Of a stretch of DNA of 64,000 nucleotides, positions 28,102 through 37,382 are shown one piece after another. Numbering within the stretch: the first letter of the stretch is position 1; every line of letters starts with the position of its first letter. Source of the stretch: Photobacterium aquae (GTDB lineage: Bacteria; Pseudomonadota; Gammaproteobacteria; Enterobacterales; Vibrionaceae). The notes beneath the pieces were generated by a model. The model made no database searches and was not told the DNA's origin. It saw nothing but the letters and a program-made list of their open reading frames with translations. The stretch covers positions 372,001 through 436,000 of the forward strand of contig NZ_LDOT01000002.1 in NCBI RefSeq assembly GCF_001029445.1, given 5' to 3'. The translations under genes were made by a program, and so were the position numbers.

Positions 28102-29250
28102 TTATAGCGCCGCTGCAAAGATAGCTGAAATTTCTTCGTGAGTAGCCTGCTTAGGGTTAGTAAAGCCACAAGCATCTTTCAGTGCGTTATCAGCCAATAC
28201 TGGGATATCTTCCGCTTTCGCGCCAAGCTCGCTCAGACCTGCAGGGATACCCACATCTTTTGACAGTGCCTGAATCGCTTCAAGTGCAGCTTCTGCACCT
28301 TGCTCTGCAGTCATGCCTTCAACGTTAACGCCCATTGCCTTGGCAACGTCTTTTAGGCGCTCAGGGCAAACCTGTGCATTGTAACGCTGAACGTGTGGTA
28401 GCAATACTGCGTTGCAAACACCGTGAGGTAGGTCGTAGAAGCCACCTAGCTGGTGTGCCATCGCATGAACATAACCCAAAGACGCATTGTTAAATGCCAT
28501 ACCCGCCATGAACTGAGCGTAAGCCATTTGCTCACGAGCCTCGATGTTCTGGCCTTCATTCACTGCCGTACGCAAGTGCTGCTGAATCAGCTCGATAGCT
28601 TTGATTGCTACTGCATCAGTAATTGGTGTTGCCGCGATAGAAACGTACGCTTCGATAGCGTGGGTCAGGGCATCCATACCTGTCGCCGCTGTTAGCGAAG
28701 CTGGCTTAGCTAGCATCAACTCAGGATCGTTAACTGACATCAATGGCGTAGTGTGCTTGTCTACAATAGCCATCTTGATGTGACGCTCTTCGTCAGTGAT
28801 GATACAGAAGCGAGTCATCTCAGACGCCGTACCCGCTGTCGTGTTAATGGCGATTAGCGGAAGCTGTGGTTTTGCAGAGCGGTCAACGCCTTCGTAGTCA
28901 GCGATCTCACCGCCATTTGAAGCAACCAGTGCAATACCCTTCGCACAGTCGTGTGGTGAACCGCCGCCTAGAGAAATAACGAAGTCACACTGGCCTTCTT
29001 TCAATAGCGCAAGACCCGCATTCACGTTACCGATAGTTGGGTTTGGTTGTGTCCCATCAAAAACAACGGCAGCCACATCGCGCTCAGCCAGCATATCAAC
29101 TACCTGCTGAACCATACCAATCTGGCTTAGAATTTTGTCTGTTACGATCAAGGCTTTCTTATAACCCTGAGCTTTAATTGCATCAGCCGCCTCAGTAAGA
29201 CAACCTGCACCCATCAAGTTAACTGTAGGAATAAAGAATGCGCTAGCCAT
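28102..29250 (-). CDS. Iron-containing alcohol dehydrogenase
   Basis: The 382-residue protein belongs to the type III metal-dependent alcohol dehydrogenases (YiaY / Zymomonas AdhB group). Key motifs are the nucleotide-binding [29 protein letters not shown], and metal-ligand histidines in AYVS...[24 protein letters not shown]. It interconverts alcohols such as ethanol or 1-propanol and aldehydes with NAD. The codon choice is biased and regular, suggesting strong expression. It is monocistronic. Confidence 0.93.
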   Translation of the reverse strand: MASAFFIPTVNLMGAGCLTEAADAIKAQGYKKALIVTDKILSQIGMVQQVVDMLAERDVAAVVFDGTQPNPTIGNVNAGLALLKEGQCDFVISLGGGSPHDCAKGIALVASNGGEIADYEGVDRSAKPQLPLIAINTTAGTASEMTRFCIITDEERHIKMAIVDKHTTPLMSVNDPELMLAKPASLTAATGMDALTHAIEAYVSIAATPITDAVAIKAIELIQQHLRTAVNEGQNIEAREQMAYAQFMAGMAFNNASLGYVHAMAHQLGGFYDLPHGVCNAVLLPHVQRYNAQVCPERLKDVAKAMGVNVEGMTAEQGAEAALEAIQALSKDVGIPAGLSELGAKAEDIPVLADNALKDACGFTNPKQATHEEISAIFAAAL

Positions 29251-29566
29251 GATTGAATCTCCATAATTATCAAAAACTTATTACTTTAGCCAACATCTGT
29301 CTTCTGTCATGGCACACCATGATATGTCAACAAAGGCATACTACCTGTAATAGGTTTCTTGCCGATGTGCTAAACCTACCACCAGAAAAGTGTGCAACAA
29401 ATTGATCTCGAACAATATTTCTGTTGCACATATAAATCGAACAACCGGAACATGAAGTGGATCACCAATTCAACATTTCCCAACATAACTTTGTTTATAT
29501 ACGGAAACATTAATTTTCATTACGTCACTAAAGGCAATCTTGATATGTGAGTAAACACGCAAAAAA
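29251..29566. other. Alcohol dehydrogenase upstream region
   Basis: This 316-bp AT-rich region holds the alcohol dehydrogenase promoter. A partial inverted repeat TGTTGCACA / TGTGCAACA occurs across 29390-29432. No gene is visible. Confidence 0.4.
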
Positions 29567-29598
29567 AAACGCCAGCTTATGCTGACGCTTTCCATAAA
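29566..29598 (-). terminator. Terminator after the first LPMO gene
   Basis: GCGTCAGC / GCTGGCGT with an ATAA loop, followed by nine T residues on the minus strand, 11 bases after the coding end. Confidence 0.9.
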
Positions 29599-29608
29599 AC
29601 TCATAACG

Positions 29609-30850
29609 TTACAACTTTGTCCAAGCATCCTGCCAGACTGAACCAAATCCCGGTTCATAATGTATGGCCGAATTGACGTTGCACCACCCCCCTTCGGGAA
29701 AAGGACGGCACTGGTACGTATTACCGTCACGCCCTAGCACAACCGTTTCGCCAACCACATAACTGCCAATCCCATCCGGATAGGTATAATCATGTTCCTG
29801 AGTCGGTTTCTCTTTGCCGATCACCCGAATGGAATGGCTGACCACCGTGGGTTTACCATTACTTTGTAATGGCGTCACTTTGATCCTAACCGTAAATTTG
29901 CCCGCTTCGTCGGCAAGCAATGCCAGTGCCGCCTGCCCCCGCGATAACTTACTGGAATCACGAGCTATAATTCGCCCATTACCACTGAGCATCACCATCT
30001 CAGCCTTAAACTTCCCATCGGCACGCACAATAGCCGAAATCACCGAATGGCCTTCCTTGCCTACCTGATACTGATCTTGAATGCCGGTAACGGTAAAGGG
30101 AAAACCTCCCGAGCTCACGCTATCATCACCGTGGTCACCATCGGGAACCGGCTTCCCACTGACGATACCGCCACTCCCCGAACCAATACGGATATCACTG
30201 CAATTGTAAAAACCTTCACCCGCAGGATCTTCCCGCTGCCAGCGTGTCACCAAGGTCGCATCACCACGACGATCCCGCGGTAGTGTCACATCAAACACGA
30301 AGTACTGGCCTTCTCCTTCATTTCTGGGTTTGATATTGCCAGCGGTGCCGATGAGTTCCAGGTCACGCCAACGCAATGATGTTCGCGCAGCATCATAGCC
30401 GGGCTTGCTCAGGTAGACCTGCCAAAAACCCGGCACATGCGGTGCTGTCGCCCGGTAGCGCAAACTAAAGGTTTCCCCTGGCTGCATCTTGGTCCGCTGC
30501 CAAAACCCAGATGGAATACTCATTCCGCGCTTACGTTCATCACCACCCGAGCATATAAGGCCGTCGCCCACAGCCTGCTTGACCGCTGCCATGCTGTTAT
30601 AATCCCGCACCATAGCAGCAAACTCATTATGCTGAGTGAACTGATACGTTCCAGAGGCCTTAAATGCCTCCCTGCAGGCTCGATTGGCTATCCCCGCTCC
30701 GTCAGCACCGCCCCAGTAACCACCACCCTCATGACAAAACACCTGCCTTGCCTTGGGGTAATCGGCCCAACCATGCGCCTTGGCCTGTCCGGTCGGCCCC
30801 AGTACTGTGGCCACAGCCATTAACGATAAAAGCATCCCTTCTTTATTCAT
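29609..30850 (-). CDS. Secreted AA10 lytic polysaccharide monooxygenase with CBM73-like chitin-binding module
   Basis: A 25-residue signal peptide ends in AKA directly before HGWADYPKAR, so the mature protein begins with the copper-binding His. The second brace His is His138 in TAPHVPGFW, and an axial Phe is likely in GEGFYNCSD. The AA10 domain (about 26-215) is followed by a linker with Gly/Ser, an Ig-like module and a C-terminal chitin-binding module (YPDGIGSYVVGETVVLGRDG onwards, with Trp and Cys residues). It oxidatively cleaves chitin chains outside the cell. It lies downstream of a paralogous LPMO gene but has its own start region without a riboswitch. Confidence 0.92.
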   Translation of the reverse strand: MNKEGMLLSLMAVATVLGPTGQAKAHGWADYPKARQVFCHEGGGYWGGADGAGIANRACREAFKASGTYQFTQHNEFAAMVRDYNSMAAVKQAVGDGLICSGGDERKRGMSIPSGFWQRTKMQPGETFSLRYRATAPHVPGFWQVYLSKPGYDAARTSLRWRDLELIGTAGNIKPRNEGEGQYFVFDVTLPRDRRGDATLVTRWQREDPAGEGFYNCSDIRIGSGSGGIVSGKPVPDGDHGDDSVSSGGFPFTVTGIQDQYQVGKEGHSVISAIVRADGKFKAEMVMLSGNGRIIARDSSKLSRGQAALALLADEAGKFTVRIKVTPLQSNGKPTVVSHSIRVIGKEKPTQEHDYTYPDGIGSYVVGETVVLGRDGNTYQCRPFPEGGWCNVNSAIHYEPGFGSVWQDAWTKL

Positions 30851-31085
30851 TGTGCTTAACCTATCTTCCTTATATTAAGTAGCAAGACTCCCTCGCGCGA
30901 CAGGATAGGAACTATTCATCTGCCATGCAGAGCCTCCAGATATGGCTGTTATAGGGTGCATGCGAGCCAATTCAAAGAAGGTAATAATAAGGTGGGAGTC
31001 ATCTCTCAACACTTCAGGCAACACGGTTTCGATTGCAGAAGAGCACAGCTCAATCGGTTTGTATTGCAGCACCAAAACACAGGCA

Positions 31086-31120
31086 GAAAAAAACCCCGCT
31101 TATTCAGCGGGGTTCTGGGC
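31086..31120 (-). terminator. Terminator after the second LPMO gene
   Basis: GAACCCCGC / GCGGGGTT stem (about 31094-31113) is followed by T residues on the minus strand and separates the two LPMO genes, so they are separate transcription units or partly read through. Confidence 0.85.
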
Positions 31121-31141
31121 ATTCTCTATAATGTGTCGTGA

Positions 31142-32647
31142 TTACTGCTTGATCCAAGCGTCTTTCCACGCAGAACCAAAGCCTGGCTCATAATGAGCGG
31201 CTGAATCAATGTTACACCAACCGCCTTCAGGGAACGGACGGCACTGGTAAGTGTTGCCGTCGCGGCCTAGAACCACTGTTTCACCCGGTACGTAGCTACC
31301 AACACCCTGTGGGTACTCGAAATCATACTCACCGCCACCAGTTGACTCGGCTTTCACTGTTACAGCTTGGCTTGCAACCACTTTCGCTTCATGGCTGCCT
31401 TTAGCCATTGCTGTCACTTCTACGGTGTACTCACCCGCTTTGGCAGCAACAACTTCCAGTGATGCAGAGCCGTTGTTAATCATCTCGCTCGCCAGAGATA
31501 CAGGGGTACCAGAGGCATCAAGCAGAGACATATTAATAATGTACTGACCTTCTGAACGTACTGTCGCTGCAATTGCTGCTGAACCGCCCGCCATTGAGTA
31601 CTCAGGTTTCAGGCCATCAACCATCACAGGTGCAGGCTCAACAACCGCATCACGAACATCCAGCGCATAGCTGTAATCGCCATTGGTCACAAATACTTGG
31701 TTCGCATACAAATCTGCAGCATTGTAGGCAATCTCGCCCGATGCCTGCTGAATACCCACTTTCGTAATCGTCGGGTACTTGGCATTCACCAGCTCGGCCA
31801 AATCATAAGACCATGCGTGAACATCTTCATTTGCAGCAGTGATAGCCAGTTTTTCAAAAGCAATTTCATTGCCCTGTGCCGAGAAGATACGGAACCACAC
31901 CGAATCGCCCTGTTCAGCGGTGATACCCGGCTTCACGTAAGCGCCTTTGCTGGTCCACTCTGCTGGCTGAACTTCGCCATCGAAACGGATATCGCTACAG
32001 TTGTAGAAACCTTCGCCAGCTGGATCCTCACGCTGCCAACGGCTTACCAGCGTTGCATCTCCCACGCGATCGGCCGGAAGAGTGAGCTCGATGTGGTAAT
32101 ATTTACCGTCGTTCTCTTGGGTAACAGCAATGTTGCCCGCCGTATCAAACAGCTCTAGGTCATCCCAGGTAATGCGGCCATGAGCAGCATCATAACCTGG
32201 CTTAGTCATGTAAAACTGCCAGTAGCTTGGGTTGTGCGGGGCCGTCGCACGGTAGCGGAACGTAAAGGTTTCGCCTGCTTTCATCTCTGTACGCTGCCAG
32301 TTCGCAGACGCTACTGCCATACCACTTTTCTTGGTATCACCACCAGCACAGATAAGACCGTCTTTAACCGTATTCTTTACCGCGTCCATATCTGTATGGT
32401 TCGGTACCAGAGAGGCAAATTCATTGGTCTGAATAAATGGGTAGGTGCCCGACTCCAAAAAGGCTGCACGACACGCCTCGTTAGGAATAGTCGAACCGTC
32501 TGCCGATCCCCAGTAACCGCCATCTTCATTACAGATAACCTGACGCGCTTTAGGATAATCAGCCCAGCCGTGAGCATTGGCCAGTTGAGGTAGCATAGCC
32601 GTAACAACCGACGCGGCTGCTACAGAAAGTGTGAATACGTTTTTCAT
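31142..32647 (-). CDS. Secreted AA10 lytic polysaccharide monooxygenase, c-di-GMP riboswitch-controlled
   Basis: The 501-residue precursor has a 25-residue signal peptide ending in ANA before HGWADYPKAR, so the mature N-terminus is the copper-ligand His26; the second is His138 in TAPHNPSYW. It is about 90 residues longer than its neighbour because of extra beta-sandwich regions between the AA10 domain and the C-terminal CBM73-like module. The AA10 part resembles spindolin-like Vibrio proteins rather than GbpA. It should bind and oxidise chitin outside the cell. The leader RNA carries a c-di-GMP-I aptamer. Confidence 0.93.
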   Translation of the reverse strand: MKNVFTLSVAAASVVTAMLPQLANAHGWADYPKARQVICNEDGGYWGSADGSTIPNEACRAAFLESGTYPFIQTNEFASLVPNHTDMDAVKNTVKDGLICAGGDTKKSGMAVASANWQRTEMKAGETFTFRYRATAPHNPSYWQFYMTKPGYDAAHGRITWDDLELFDTAGNIAVTQENDGKYYHIELTLPADRVGDATLVSRWQREDPAGEGFYNCSDIRFDGEVQPAEWTSKGAYVKPGITAEQGDSVWFRIFSAQGNEIAFEKLAITAANEDVHAWSYDLAELVNAKYPTITKVGIQQASGEIAYNAADLYANQVFVTNGDYSYALDVRDAVVEPAPVMVDGLKPEYSMAGGSAAIAATVRSEGQYIINMSLLDASGTPVSLASEMINNGSASLEVVAAKAGEYTVEVTAMAKGSHEAKVVASQAVTVKAESTGGGEYDFEYPQGVGSYVPGETVVLGRDGNTYQCRPFPEGGWCNIDSAAHYEPGFGSAWKDAWIKQ

Positions 32648-32724
32648 TGTTGAGCTTCCAAATTAATTATTATTTGTGGAAGCCAGCTACTGGAAGATAA
32701 CCACTACTTGCGCTGTTTCATTCC

Positions 32725-32832
32725 AATCAGGTAACCCCGCTACCCTAGAACCTCTGGGACTCCTGTCCACCGGTTTCCTTAGGCCGGAAGCTTTGCGTCA
32801 AAACCTTTCGATTTCTTTGCCATTAGCTGACT
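32725..32832 (-). promoter_or_regulatory. Cyclic di-GMP-I (GEMM-I) riboswitch in LPMO leader
   Basis: Read on the minus strand, the leader contains the hallmark segments in order: closing stem AGTCAG paired with CTGATT (32827-32832 with 32725-32730), AATGGCAAA, an AAATC-GAAA-GGTTT hairpin with GNRA tetraloop, GACGCAAAGC, CCGGCCTAA, and GGTAGCGGGGTTACC. The last two are diagnostic of the c-di-GMP-I aptamer. The P3 arm is longer than in the V. cholerae Vc2 RNA. A candidate hairpin GTGG...CCAG-TAG-CTGG...CCAC (about 32675-32705) between aptamer and start could be the expression platform. Confidence 0.92.
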
Positions 32833-32838
32833 AAGCAT

Positions 32839-32868
32839 ATTTATAGAGGTTCTTTGATTTTCCGCAAA
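32839..32868 (-). promoter_or_regulatory. Probable promoter of the riboswitch-controlled LPMO gene
   Basis: On the minus strand TTGCGG and TATAAA are 16-17 bases apart, and the predicted start lies at the aptamer 5' end. A perfect dyad ATCACA-TATAT-TGTGAT at 32896-32912 lies about 70 bases upstream and may bind an activator. Its orientation is not that of CRP. Confidence 0.5.
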
Positions 32869-32912
32869 AAGATCAGAAATACATATGGGATAAAGATCAC
32901 ATATATTGTGAT

Positions 32913-33460
32913 TTTGGTATGCATAAAGTTCAATAATGACAGTGAGGCATACGAAGCACCGGTTACTTTGTTGTGGCCACTGATTGCTATCTCACTGATA
33001 TAAAATAATAAATTAGAAAGGTACACGTCAGTACCTTAAATATCAGGCTTAACAAATAAAAGCCTTGAGAGAATTTATGCTGTAATAACGGCATATCCGG
33101 CGCACAAAATGAGTCGATGAATAAATTTGAATGGCATTATTGTGAACAATTTATCAGAATTGAATAAAACTTGGATTTTTTGTAATAAAACTCTCTGGAA
33201 TTATATTCACAATTGACGAATCGTTCGCAAAAAAAATAGTTACCACAACTACAGAACTAGCATAAATCTGGATAATTAATCGTAAAATGATTATTTATCC
33301 CCGCCGCCTAGCCATTTCTGCAAAATAATACTTTGAGATTCATCACAATTATCCTGAATATTTTACCTTACCATTGCCCCCACTTTAACGATTCTTACAA
33401 ATACGATCACCTAAAAATACATACGTATTTTCTGTACTCTATAACAAGGATAAATTTCAA
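32913..33460. other. Long AT-rich intergenic region before the triple-RidA gene
   Basis: About 550 bp with no supported gene. It must hold the promoter for the RidA-fusion gene; the strong, regular codon use of that gene suggests a strong promoter, but no consensus hexamer pair stands out. Short open frames here lack ribosome sites. Confidence 0.4.
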
Positions 33461-34726
33461 ATGCCTGGCGATATCATCAAGGTTTCAAGAAACACTGAAA
33501 ACGCACCTCAAAGCACACTGTCTTCTCAAACTGTTGCTTTCTCTCATTACAATAACTTTTCTGCACAATTGCCTGTAGATCCTAAAACTGGTGCAATCGT
33601 CGTTGGTGATGTAAAAGACCAAGCAAAACAGTGCCTAGCGAATATTCAAGCTATCGTAGAAAGCATCGGCCACGTAATGGATGACGTTGTTAAAATCAAC
33701 GTATTCCTAAAAGACATCAAAGATATGGAAGCAGTAGACGCAGTTTACGCAACATTCTTCGATAACCTACTTCCAACTCGCACTGTTGTTCAGGTGAACG
33801 CACTGCCAATGGGCGATGCATTGGTACAAATGGATGCACTGATCTCTAACGGTGAAGGTACTGCACCACAAGCGCCTTGCCCACTGATCAAGCTATCTCG
33901 CAACACTGAAAATGCACCGCAAAGTGCACTATCTACTCAAACTGTAGCTTTCTCTCACTACAACAACATTTCAGCTCAACTACCTGTCGACCCTAAAACG
34001 GGCGCACTAGTAGAAGGCGGTGTAAAAGAGCAAACAGCACAATGTCTTAAGAATATGAAGGCTGTGCTAGAAAGCATCGACGTACCGTTCGATGATATCG
34101 TGCGCGTCAACCTGTACCTAACAGACCTAGCAAATCTTGATGCAGTTAACGAAGCATACTCAACCTTCTTCCCTGACTCATCTATTGCTCGTGCAGTGGC
34201 TTACGTACCAGCACGTTCAGTGATTGCTGCTGACGCACTGCCTATGGGCGCACTTGTTCAGATTGATGCGTCAGTTTCTCACGGCGACGGCACACCTCCA
34301 CAGGAAGTTGAAGATCGCCACAACATCGTGATCCGCGCCCACAATACTGATGCGGCACCACGTAACCCGCTGCACACTCAAACAGTGGCTTTCTCTCACT
34401 ACAACCACATTGCCGCTCAACTTCCAGTTGACGTAAACACCAACGCAATCGTCGCTGGCGGTGCAAAAGAGCAAGCTGAGCAGTGCCTGAAGAACATCAA
34501 AGCTATCGTAGAAAGTGTTGACCATGTAATGGACGACATCGTTAAAATCAACATCCACCTAAAAGATGTTGCGGATATCGATGCGATCAACGAAGTGTAC
34601 ACCACATTCTTCAACGGTGAGCTTCCTGCACGTACCGTTGTAGGTGTATCTCAGATTGAAATGGGTGCCCTAGTACAAATCGACGCAGTTGTTTCTAACG
34701 GTGAAGGTACGCTTCCACAGGCATAA
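33461..34726 (+). CDS. Protein of three tandem RidA (YjgF/YER057c/UK114) domains
   Basis: The 421-residue protein consists of three repeats of a RidA-like domain (about 6-128, 140-272, 290-418). Each begins with a version of NTENAPQS..QTVAFSHYN, has AQLPVD, QCL.N..A..ES, and ends with LP.R.VV...(M)GALVQ(I/M)DA(L/V)(I/V)SNGEG. The Arg that in RidA binds enamine/imine carboxylates is present in domains 1 and 3 (TRTVV, ARTVV); domain 2 has an insertion there. RidA enzymes deaminate reactive 2-aminoacrylate; most are 130-residue trimers, so a single chain could fold as an intramolecular trimer. Codons are those of highly expressed genes. AAGGAT precedes the ATG. Confidence 0.85.
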   Translation: MPGDIIKVSRNTENAPQSTLSSQTVAFSHYNNFSAQLPVDPKTGAIVVGDVKDQAKQCLANIQAIVESIGHVMDDVVKINVFLKDIKDMEAVDAVYATFFDNLLPTRTVVQVNALPMGDALVQMDALISNGEGTAPQAPCPLIKLSRNTENAPQSALSTQTVAFSHYNNISAQLPVDPKTGALVEGGVKEQTAQCLKNMKAVLESIDVPFDDIVRVNLYLTDLANLDAVNEAYSTFFPDSSIARAVAYVPARSVIAADALPMGALVQIDASVSHGDGTPPQEVEDRHNIVIRAHNTDAAPRNPLHTQTVAFSHYNHIAAQLPVDVNTNAIVAGGAKEQAEQCLKNIKAIVESVDHVMDDIVKINIHLKDVADIDAINEVYTTFFNGELPARTVVGVSQIEMGALVQIDAVVSNGEGTLPQA

Positions 34727-34735
34727 TATGCCTAT

Positions 34736-34773
34736 ATGCAGCTTATTGTTATCAATGCAATAAGCTGTATTCC
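34736..34773 (+). terminator. Hairpin after the triple-RidA gene
   Basis: CAGCTTATTG / CAATAAGCTG is a 10-bp inverted repeat directly after the stop codon, without a T-run; it may be an mRNA-stabilising hairpin ahead of the following terminator. Confidence 0.55.
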
Positions 34774-34786
34774 ATACCCAATACAA

Positions 34787-34850
34787 AGGGTCGGCTTTAT
34801 TATTTTATTATGTTTATTACGATAAAATAATAAAACCGACCTTTTTTCTT
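34787..34850 (+). terminator. Strong long-stem terminator
   Basis: GGTCGG then a long TTTATTATTTTAT arm pairs with ATAAAATAATAAA then CCGACC, followed by six T residues. The roughly 19-bp stem is unusually long and ends the RidA transcript. Confidence 0.85.
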
Positions 34851-34952
34851 TCAGAGCAAATATCCCCAAGAAACGAACATTCCAGCTTATAAAGAATACC
34901 TCCTATCAGCCCACATGAAGATATTTGAATGCCATCATTCACACTCAATATA

Positions 34953-34986
34953 AATAAAAAAGCCGACACTGCTGTCGACTTTTTAA
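34953..34986 (-). terminator. Terminator for the GntR regulator gene
   Basis: AAAAAG-CGACA / TGTCG-CTTTTT with a CTGC loop lies about 90 bases after the end of the minus-strand GntR gene. Confidence 0.7.
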
Positions 34987-35073
34987 TAAATCTGATTATC
35001 TCAATACACAGCACATCCACAACCGTTGACTACGGCTGCTCACCCAAAATAAGTGTTACTTAAACTTTGTAGG

Positions 35074-35724
35074 TTATGACGTTGCTTGATGGCGGCAAAG
35101 ATCCGTAAACGTGGTGATATTTTGCTTAGACTCCAACCAAGCGCGGTTGGCATCCCCTTCGATAATCGCTTCAACGATACCCGTATGACTAATACCGCTT
35201 TGCGACAAGTCATAATCATGATGGGTCAACTTGATATAGCTCTTGAGCTGATTGGAAATCTGCTCGTAGATCTTAATGAACTTGTTGCTCTTGCTGATTT
35301 CAACCACCTTCCGGTGTAGCTCGAAATCTTTGTGGCATACTTCCACAATATCCAACGCTTCATTGGAGCAAAATTCACAGAACTCGTTGTAGATACGGCG
35401 AAGCTCATCCTTGTCTTCTTGCGTAGCCCTTTCCGCAGCCATCACTGCCGCCTGGGATTCAATCGCCACCCGTAGGTTGTATAGCTCCCACAGGTCATCA
35501 TCCGACAACGTAAAAACATGCCATCCCACATAAGGCTTCTGCACAACCAGCCCCTCATGTGAAAGTGAGTTCAATGCCATACGGACAGTACTGCGCGAAA
35601 GCTCAAGATCTTTTGACAGCGTACTTTCAACGATCTTCTCACCCATTGCCAACTGACCGGAAACGATCATATTTCTAATAAATTCAGTAGCTTGCTCTTC
35701 TAAGCTCTGTTTATTGATCTTCAT
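35074..35724 (-). CDS. GntR-family transcriptional regulator, FadR subfamily (FCD domain)
   Basis: The 216-residue protein has an N-terminal winged helix-turn-helix (about 10-75: LSKDLELSRSTVRMALNSLSHEGLV) and an all-helical FCD ligand-binding domain with metal-ligand type residues (D...H in KDFELHRKVV, and H in SGISHTGIVEAI). It is divergent from the dehydratase/transport genes and probably represses them until a sugar-acid-type ligand is present. Candidate operators lie in the shared intergenic region. Confidence 0.9.
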   Translation of the reverse strand: MKINKQSLEEQATEFIRNMIVSGQLAMGEKIVESTLSKDLELSRSTVRMALNSLSHEGLVVQKPYVGWHVFTLSDDDLWELYNLRVAIESQAAVMAAERATQEDKDELRRIYNEFCEFCSNEALDIVEVCHKDFELHRKVVEISKSNKFIKIYEQISNQLKSYIKLTHHDYDLSQSGISHTGIVEAIIEGDANRAWLESKQNITTFTDLCRHQATS

Positions 35725-35782
35725 TTCCCTGACTCGTTCTTAGTGCACGATTTAAGTAATTGAAAAATATAACACGAACTTG

Positions 35783-35839
35783 TGACATTTGTCATATTTT
35801 GTCATCTGTAGATCTGTATACTGCCGATTGTCGGACAAT
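35783..35839. promoter_or_regulatory. Two palindromes in the GntR/UxaA divergent region (candidate operators)
   Basis: TGACA-TT-TGTCA (35783-35794) and the perfect 13-mer ATTGTC-G-GACAAT (35827-35839) share GACA/TGTC half-sites, the kind of sequence FadR-type GntR proteins bind. A TATACT -10-like hexamer (35817-35822) lies between them, so binding at the second site would cover the start of transcription. Confidence 0.6.
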
Positions 35840-35877
35840 AGACAATTAACTGTTAACGGTAGACAGAGAATATAAGA

Positions 35878-36207
35878 ATGAAAGCAATAAAACTTTCACC
35901 TACGGATAACGTAGCGACACTGCTGGGTGACGTTGAAAAACACGACGCTGTTGAAATTATTTCAGCTGACAACGAAGTGATCGCTGAGATCAAAGCACTG
36001 CAAAAAATCACGTTCGGCAACAAAATTGCGCTGGGCGATATCGCCAATGGTGAACACATTCTGAAATGCGGCCACTCTATTGGTAAATCGATTGTTGAAA
36101 TCCCACTTGGTCAGCTTGTGCATGTCCAAAACGTTCGCAGCGAACGTCTAGACATTCCTGAGTCAATCATCGAAGAAATCATCAAACAAATGGGGATCGA
36201 GCAATAA
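35878..36207 (+). CDS. UxaA-family small subunit (SAF domain)
   Basis: The 109-residue protein corresponds to the N-terminal SAF domain of altronate/galactarate dehydratases, ending in GDIANGEHILKCGHSIGKSI with the typical KCGHxIG motif. It overlaps the large-subunit gene by one base, so the two form a two-part dehydratase or lyase. Similar split pairs include sulfolactate sulfo-lyase (SuyAB) and split sugar-acid dehydratases. It is the first gene downstream of the putative GntR operator. Confidence 0.85.
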   Translation: MKAIKLSPTDNVATLLGDVEKHDAVEIISADNEVIAEIKALQKITFGNKIALGDIANGEHILKCGHSIGKSIVEIPLGQLVHVQNVRSERLDIPESIIEEIIKQMGIEQ

Positions 36208-37382
36208 TGAGCGCAACATTCAAAGGCTACCCGCGTCCAAACGGGACTTTCGGTATTCGCAACAACATCATGGTTGTTGCAATTGACGAGTGTTGCGAGG
36301 GCATTGCGCGTAACATCAGCAAAGAGATTGAGAATTCGGTCGTTGTGACCAACCACTACACCTGTATGTATGGTGGCAACGAAGAAATGATCGATACCAT
36401 CATCCATACCGCAACCAACCCGAATATTGCCGGCGTACTGGTTATCGCGATGGGTTGTGGCTCGATCGACCCGCAGATGATAGCGGAGCCTGTTCGCAAG
36501 GAAGGCCTACCGGTTCATACCCTAACGGTTATCAAGAACAAAGGCACAATCGAAACCATTAAGGACGGTATCGCACTGGCTAAAGAGCTGGAGTCTTACG
36601 CCAACAGCATCGAGCGTGTAGATGCACCTGTCTCAGCCCTGCGGATCGGTATCAAGTGCGGCGGTTCAGACACGTCAAGCGGTCTGGCATCGAACCCGTC
36701 AGTGGGTGCCGCCTCTGACAAGCTGGTCGACATGGGCGCGACCACTATGGCCGGTGAACTACTGGAACTGCTGGGCTGCGAAGATATCCTAAAAGCCCGT
36801 TCTGTCACGCCAGAAGTCGGCGAGAAGATCGAGCGCCTGATCGCTGAGGATCTGAAGCGCTGGCACGTGATCGAAGGCACGGAAACAATGTCTATCGGTA
36901 ACAGCGTTGGCGGCCTGACGACCATTGACGAAAAATCACAAGGTGCAATGCACAAAACAGGTACTCGCCCTATCCAAGACTGCCTGCGCATTAACCATAT
37001 TCACCGTGAAAAGCCGACCAAACCCGGTTTCTACCTGACCGAAACCACCATGCTATGTGGCGGTGCGGCCATGCATTTTGCGTCTCTGGGCTGCCAGCTA
37101 ATTATCTGGACCGCTGGTGCCGCAGGCTTCAACAACTCGATTGTTCCTGTTATCCGCGTATCGGGCAACACCTCGCTGATCACCGCTGACATGGACATCA
37201 ACGCCTGCGGTATCATGGATGCCACAGACACCATCGACAACGTATCGAACAAGATTATCGACAAGGTCTTCACTGTGGCCAATGGTGCCCCGACCAACCT
37301 TGAAGGTGTTGGCTACGCCTACGCATCCCTATACCAGAAAGACCAGCGTCTAGAACACGTTATCGGTATTTGCCCTCAGTAA
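36207..37382 (+). CDS. UxaA-family large subunit (D-altronate/galactarate dehydratase C-terminal domain)
   Basis: The 391-residue protein covers the catalytic domain of UxaA/GarD enzymes: GYPRPNGTFGIRNNI at the start, then IKCGGSDTSSGLASNPSVG and the Cys-containing TTMLCGGAAMHFASLGCQLIIWTAGAAGF. Conserved Cys and His residues may bind the iron cofactor known in this family. Together with the small subunit it should remove water, or sulfite in the SuyB-like case, from a hydroxy-acid. Substrate cannot be told; the neighbouring enolase-superfamily dehydratase argues for a sugar acid. Confidence 0.85.
   Translation: MSATFKGYPRPNGTFGIRNNIMVVAIDECCEGIARNISKEIENSVVVTNHYTCMYGGNEEMIDTIIHTATNPNIAGVLVIAMGCGSIDPQMIAEPVRKEGLPVHTLTVIKNKGTIETIKDGIALAKELESYANSIERVDAPVSALRIGIKCGGSDTSSGLASNPSVGAASDKLVDMGATTMAGELLELLGCEDILKARSVTPEVGEKIERLIAEDLKRWHVIEGTETMSIGNSVGGLTTIDEKSQGAMHKTGTRPIQDCLRINHIHREKPTKPGFYLTETTMLCGGAAMHFASLGCQLIIWTAGAAGFNNSIVPVIRVSGNTSLITADMDINACGIMDATDTIDNVSNKIIDKVFTVANGAPTNLEGVGYAYASLYQKDQRLEHVIGICPQ

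Noticed and set aside
32896..32912. CRP site upstream of the riboswitch LPMO
   Set aside because: The dyad reads TCACA-N5-TGTGA, the inverse order and wrong spacing for CRP; kept only as an unassigned dyad.
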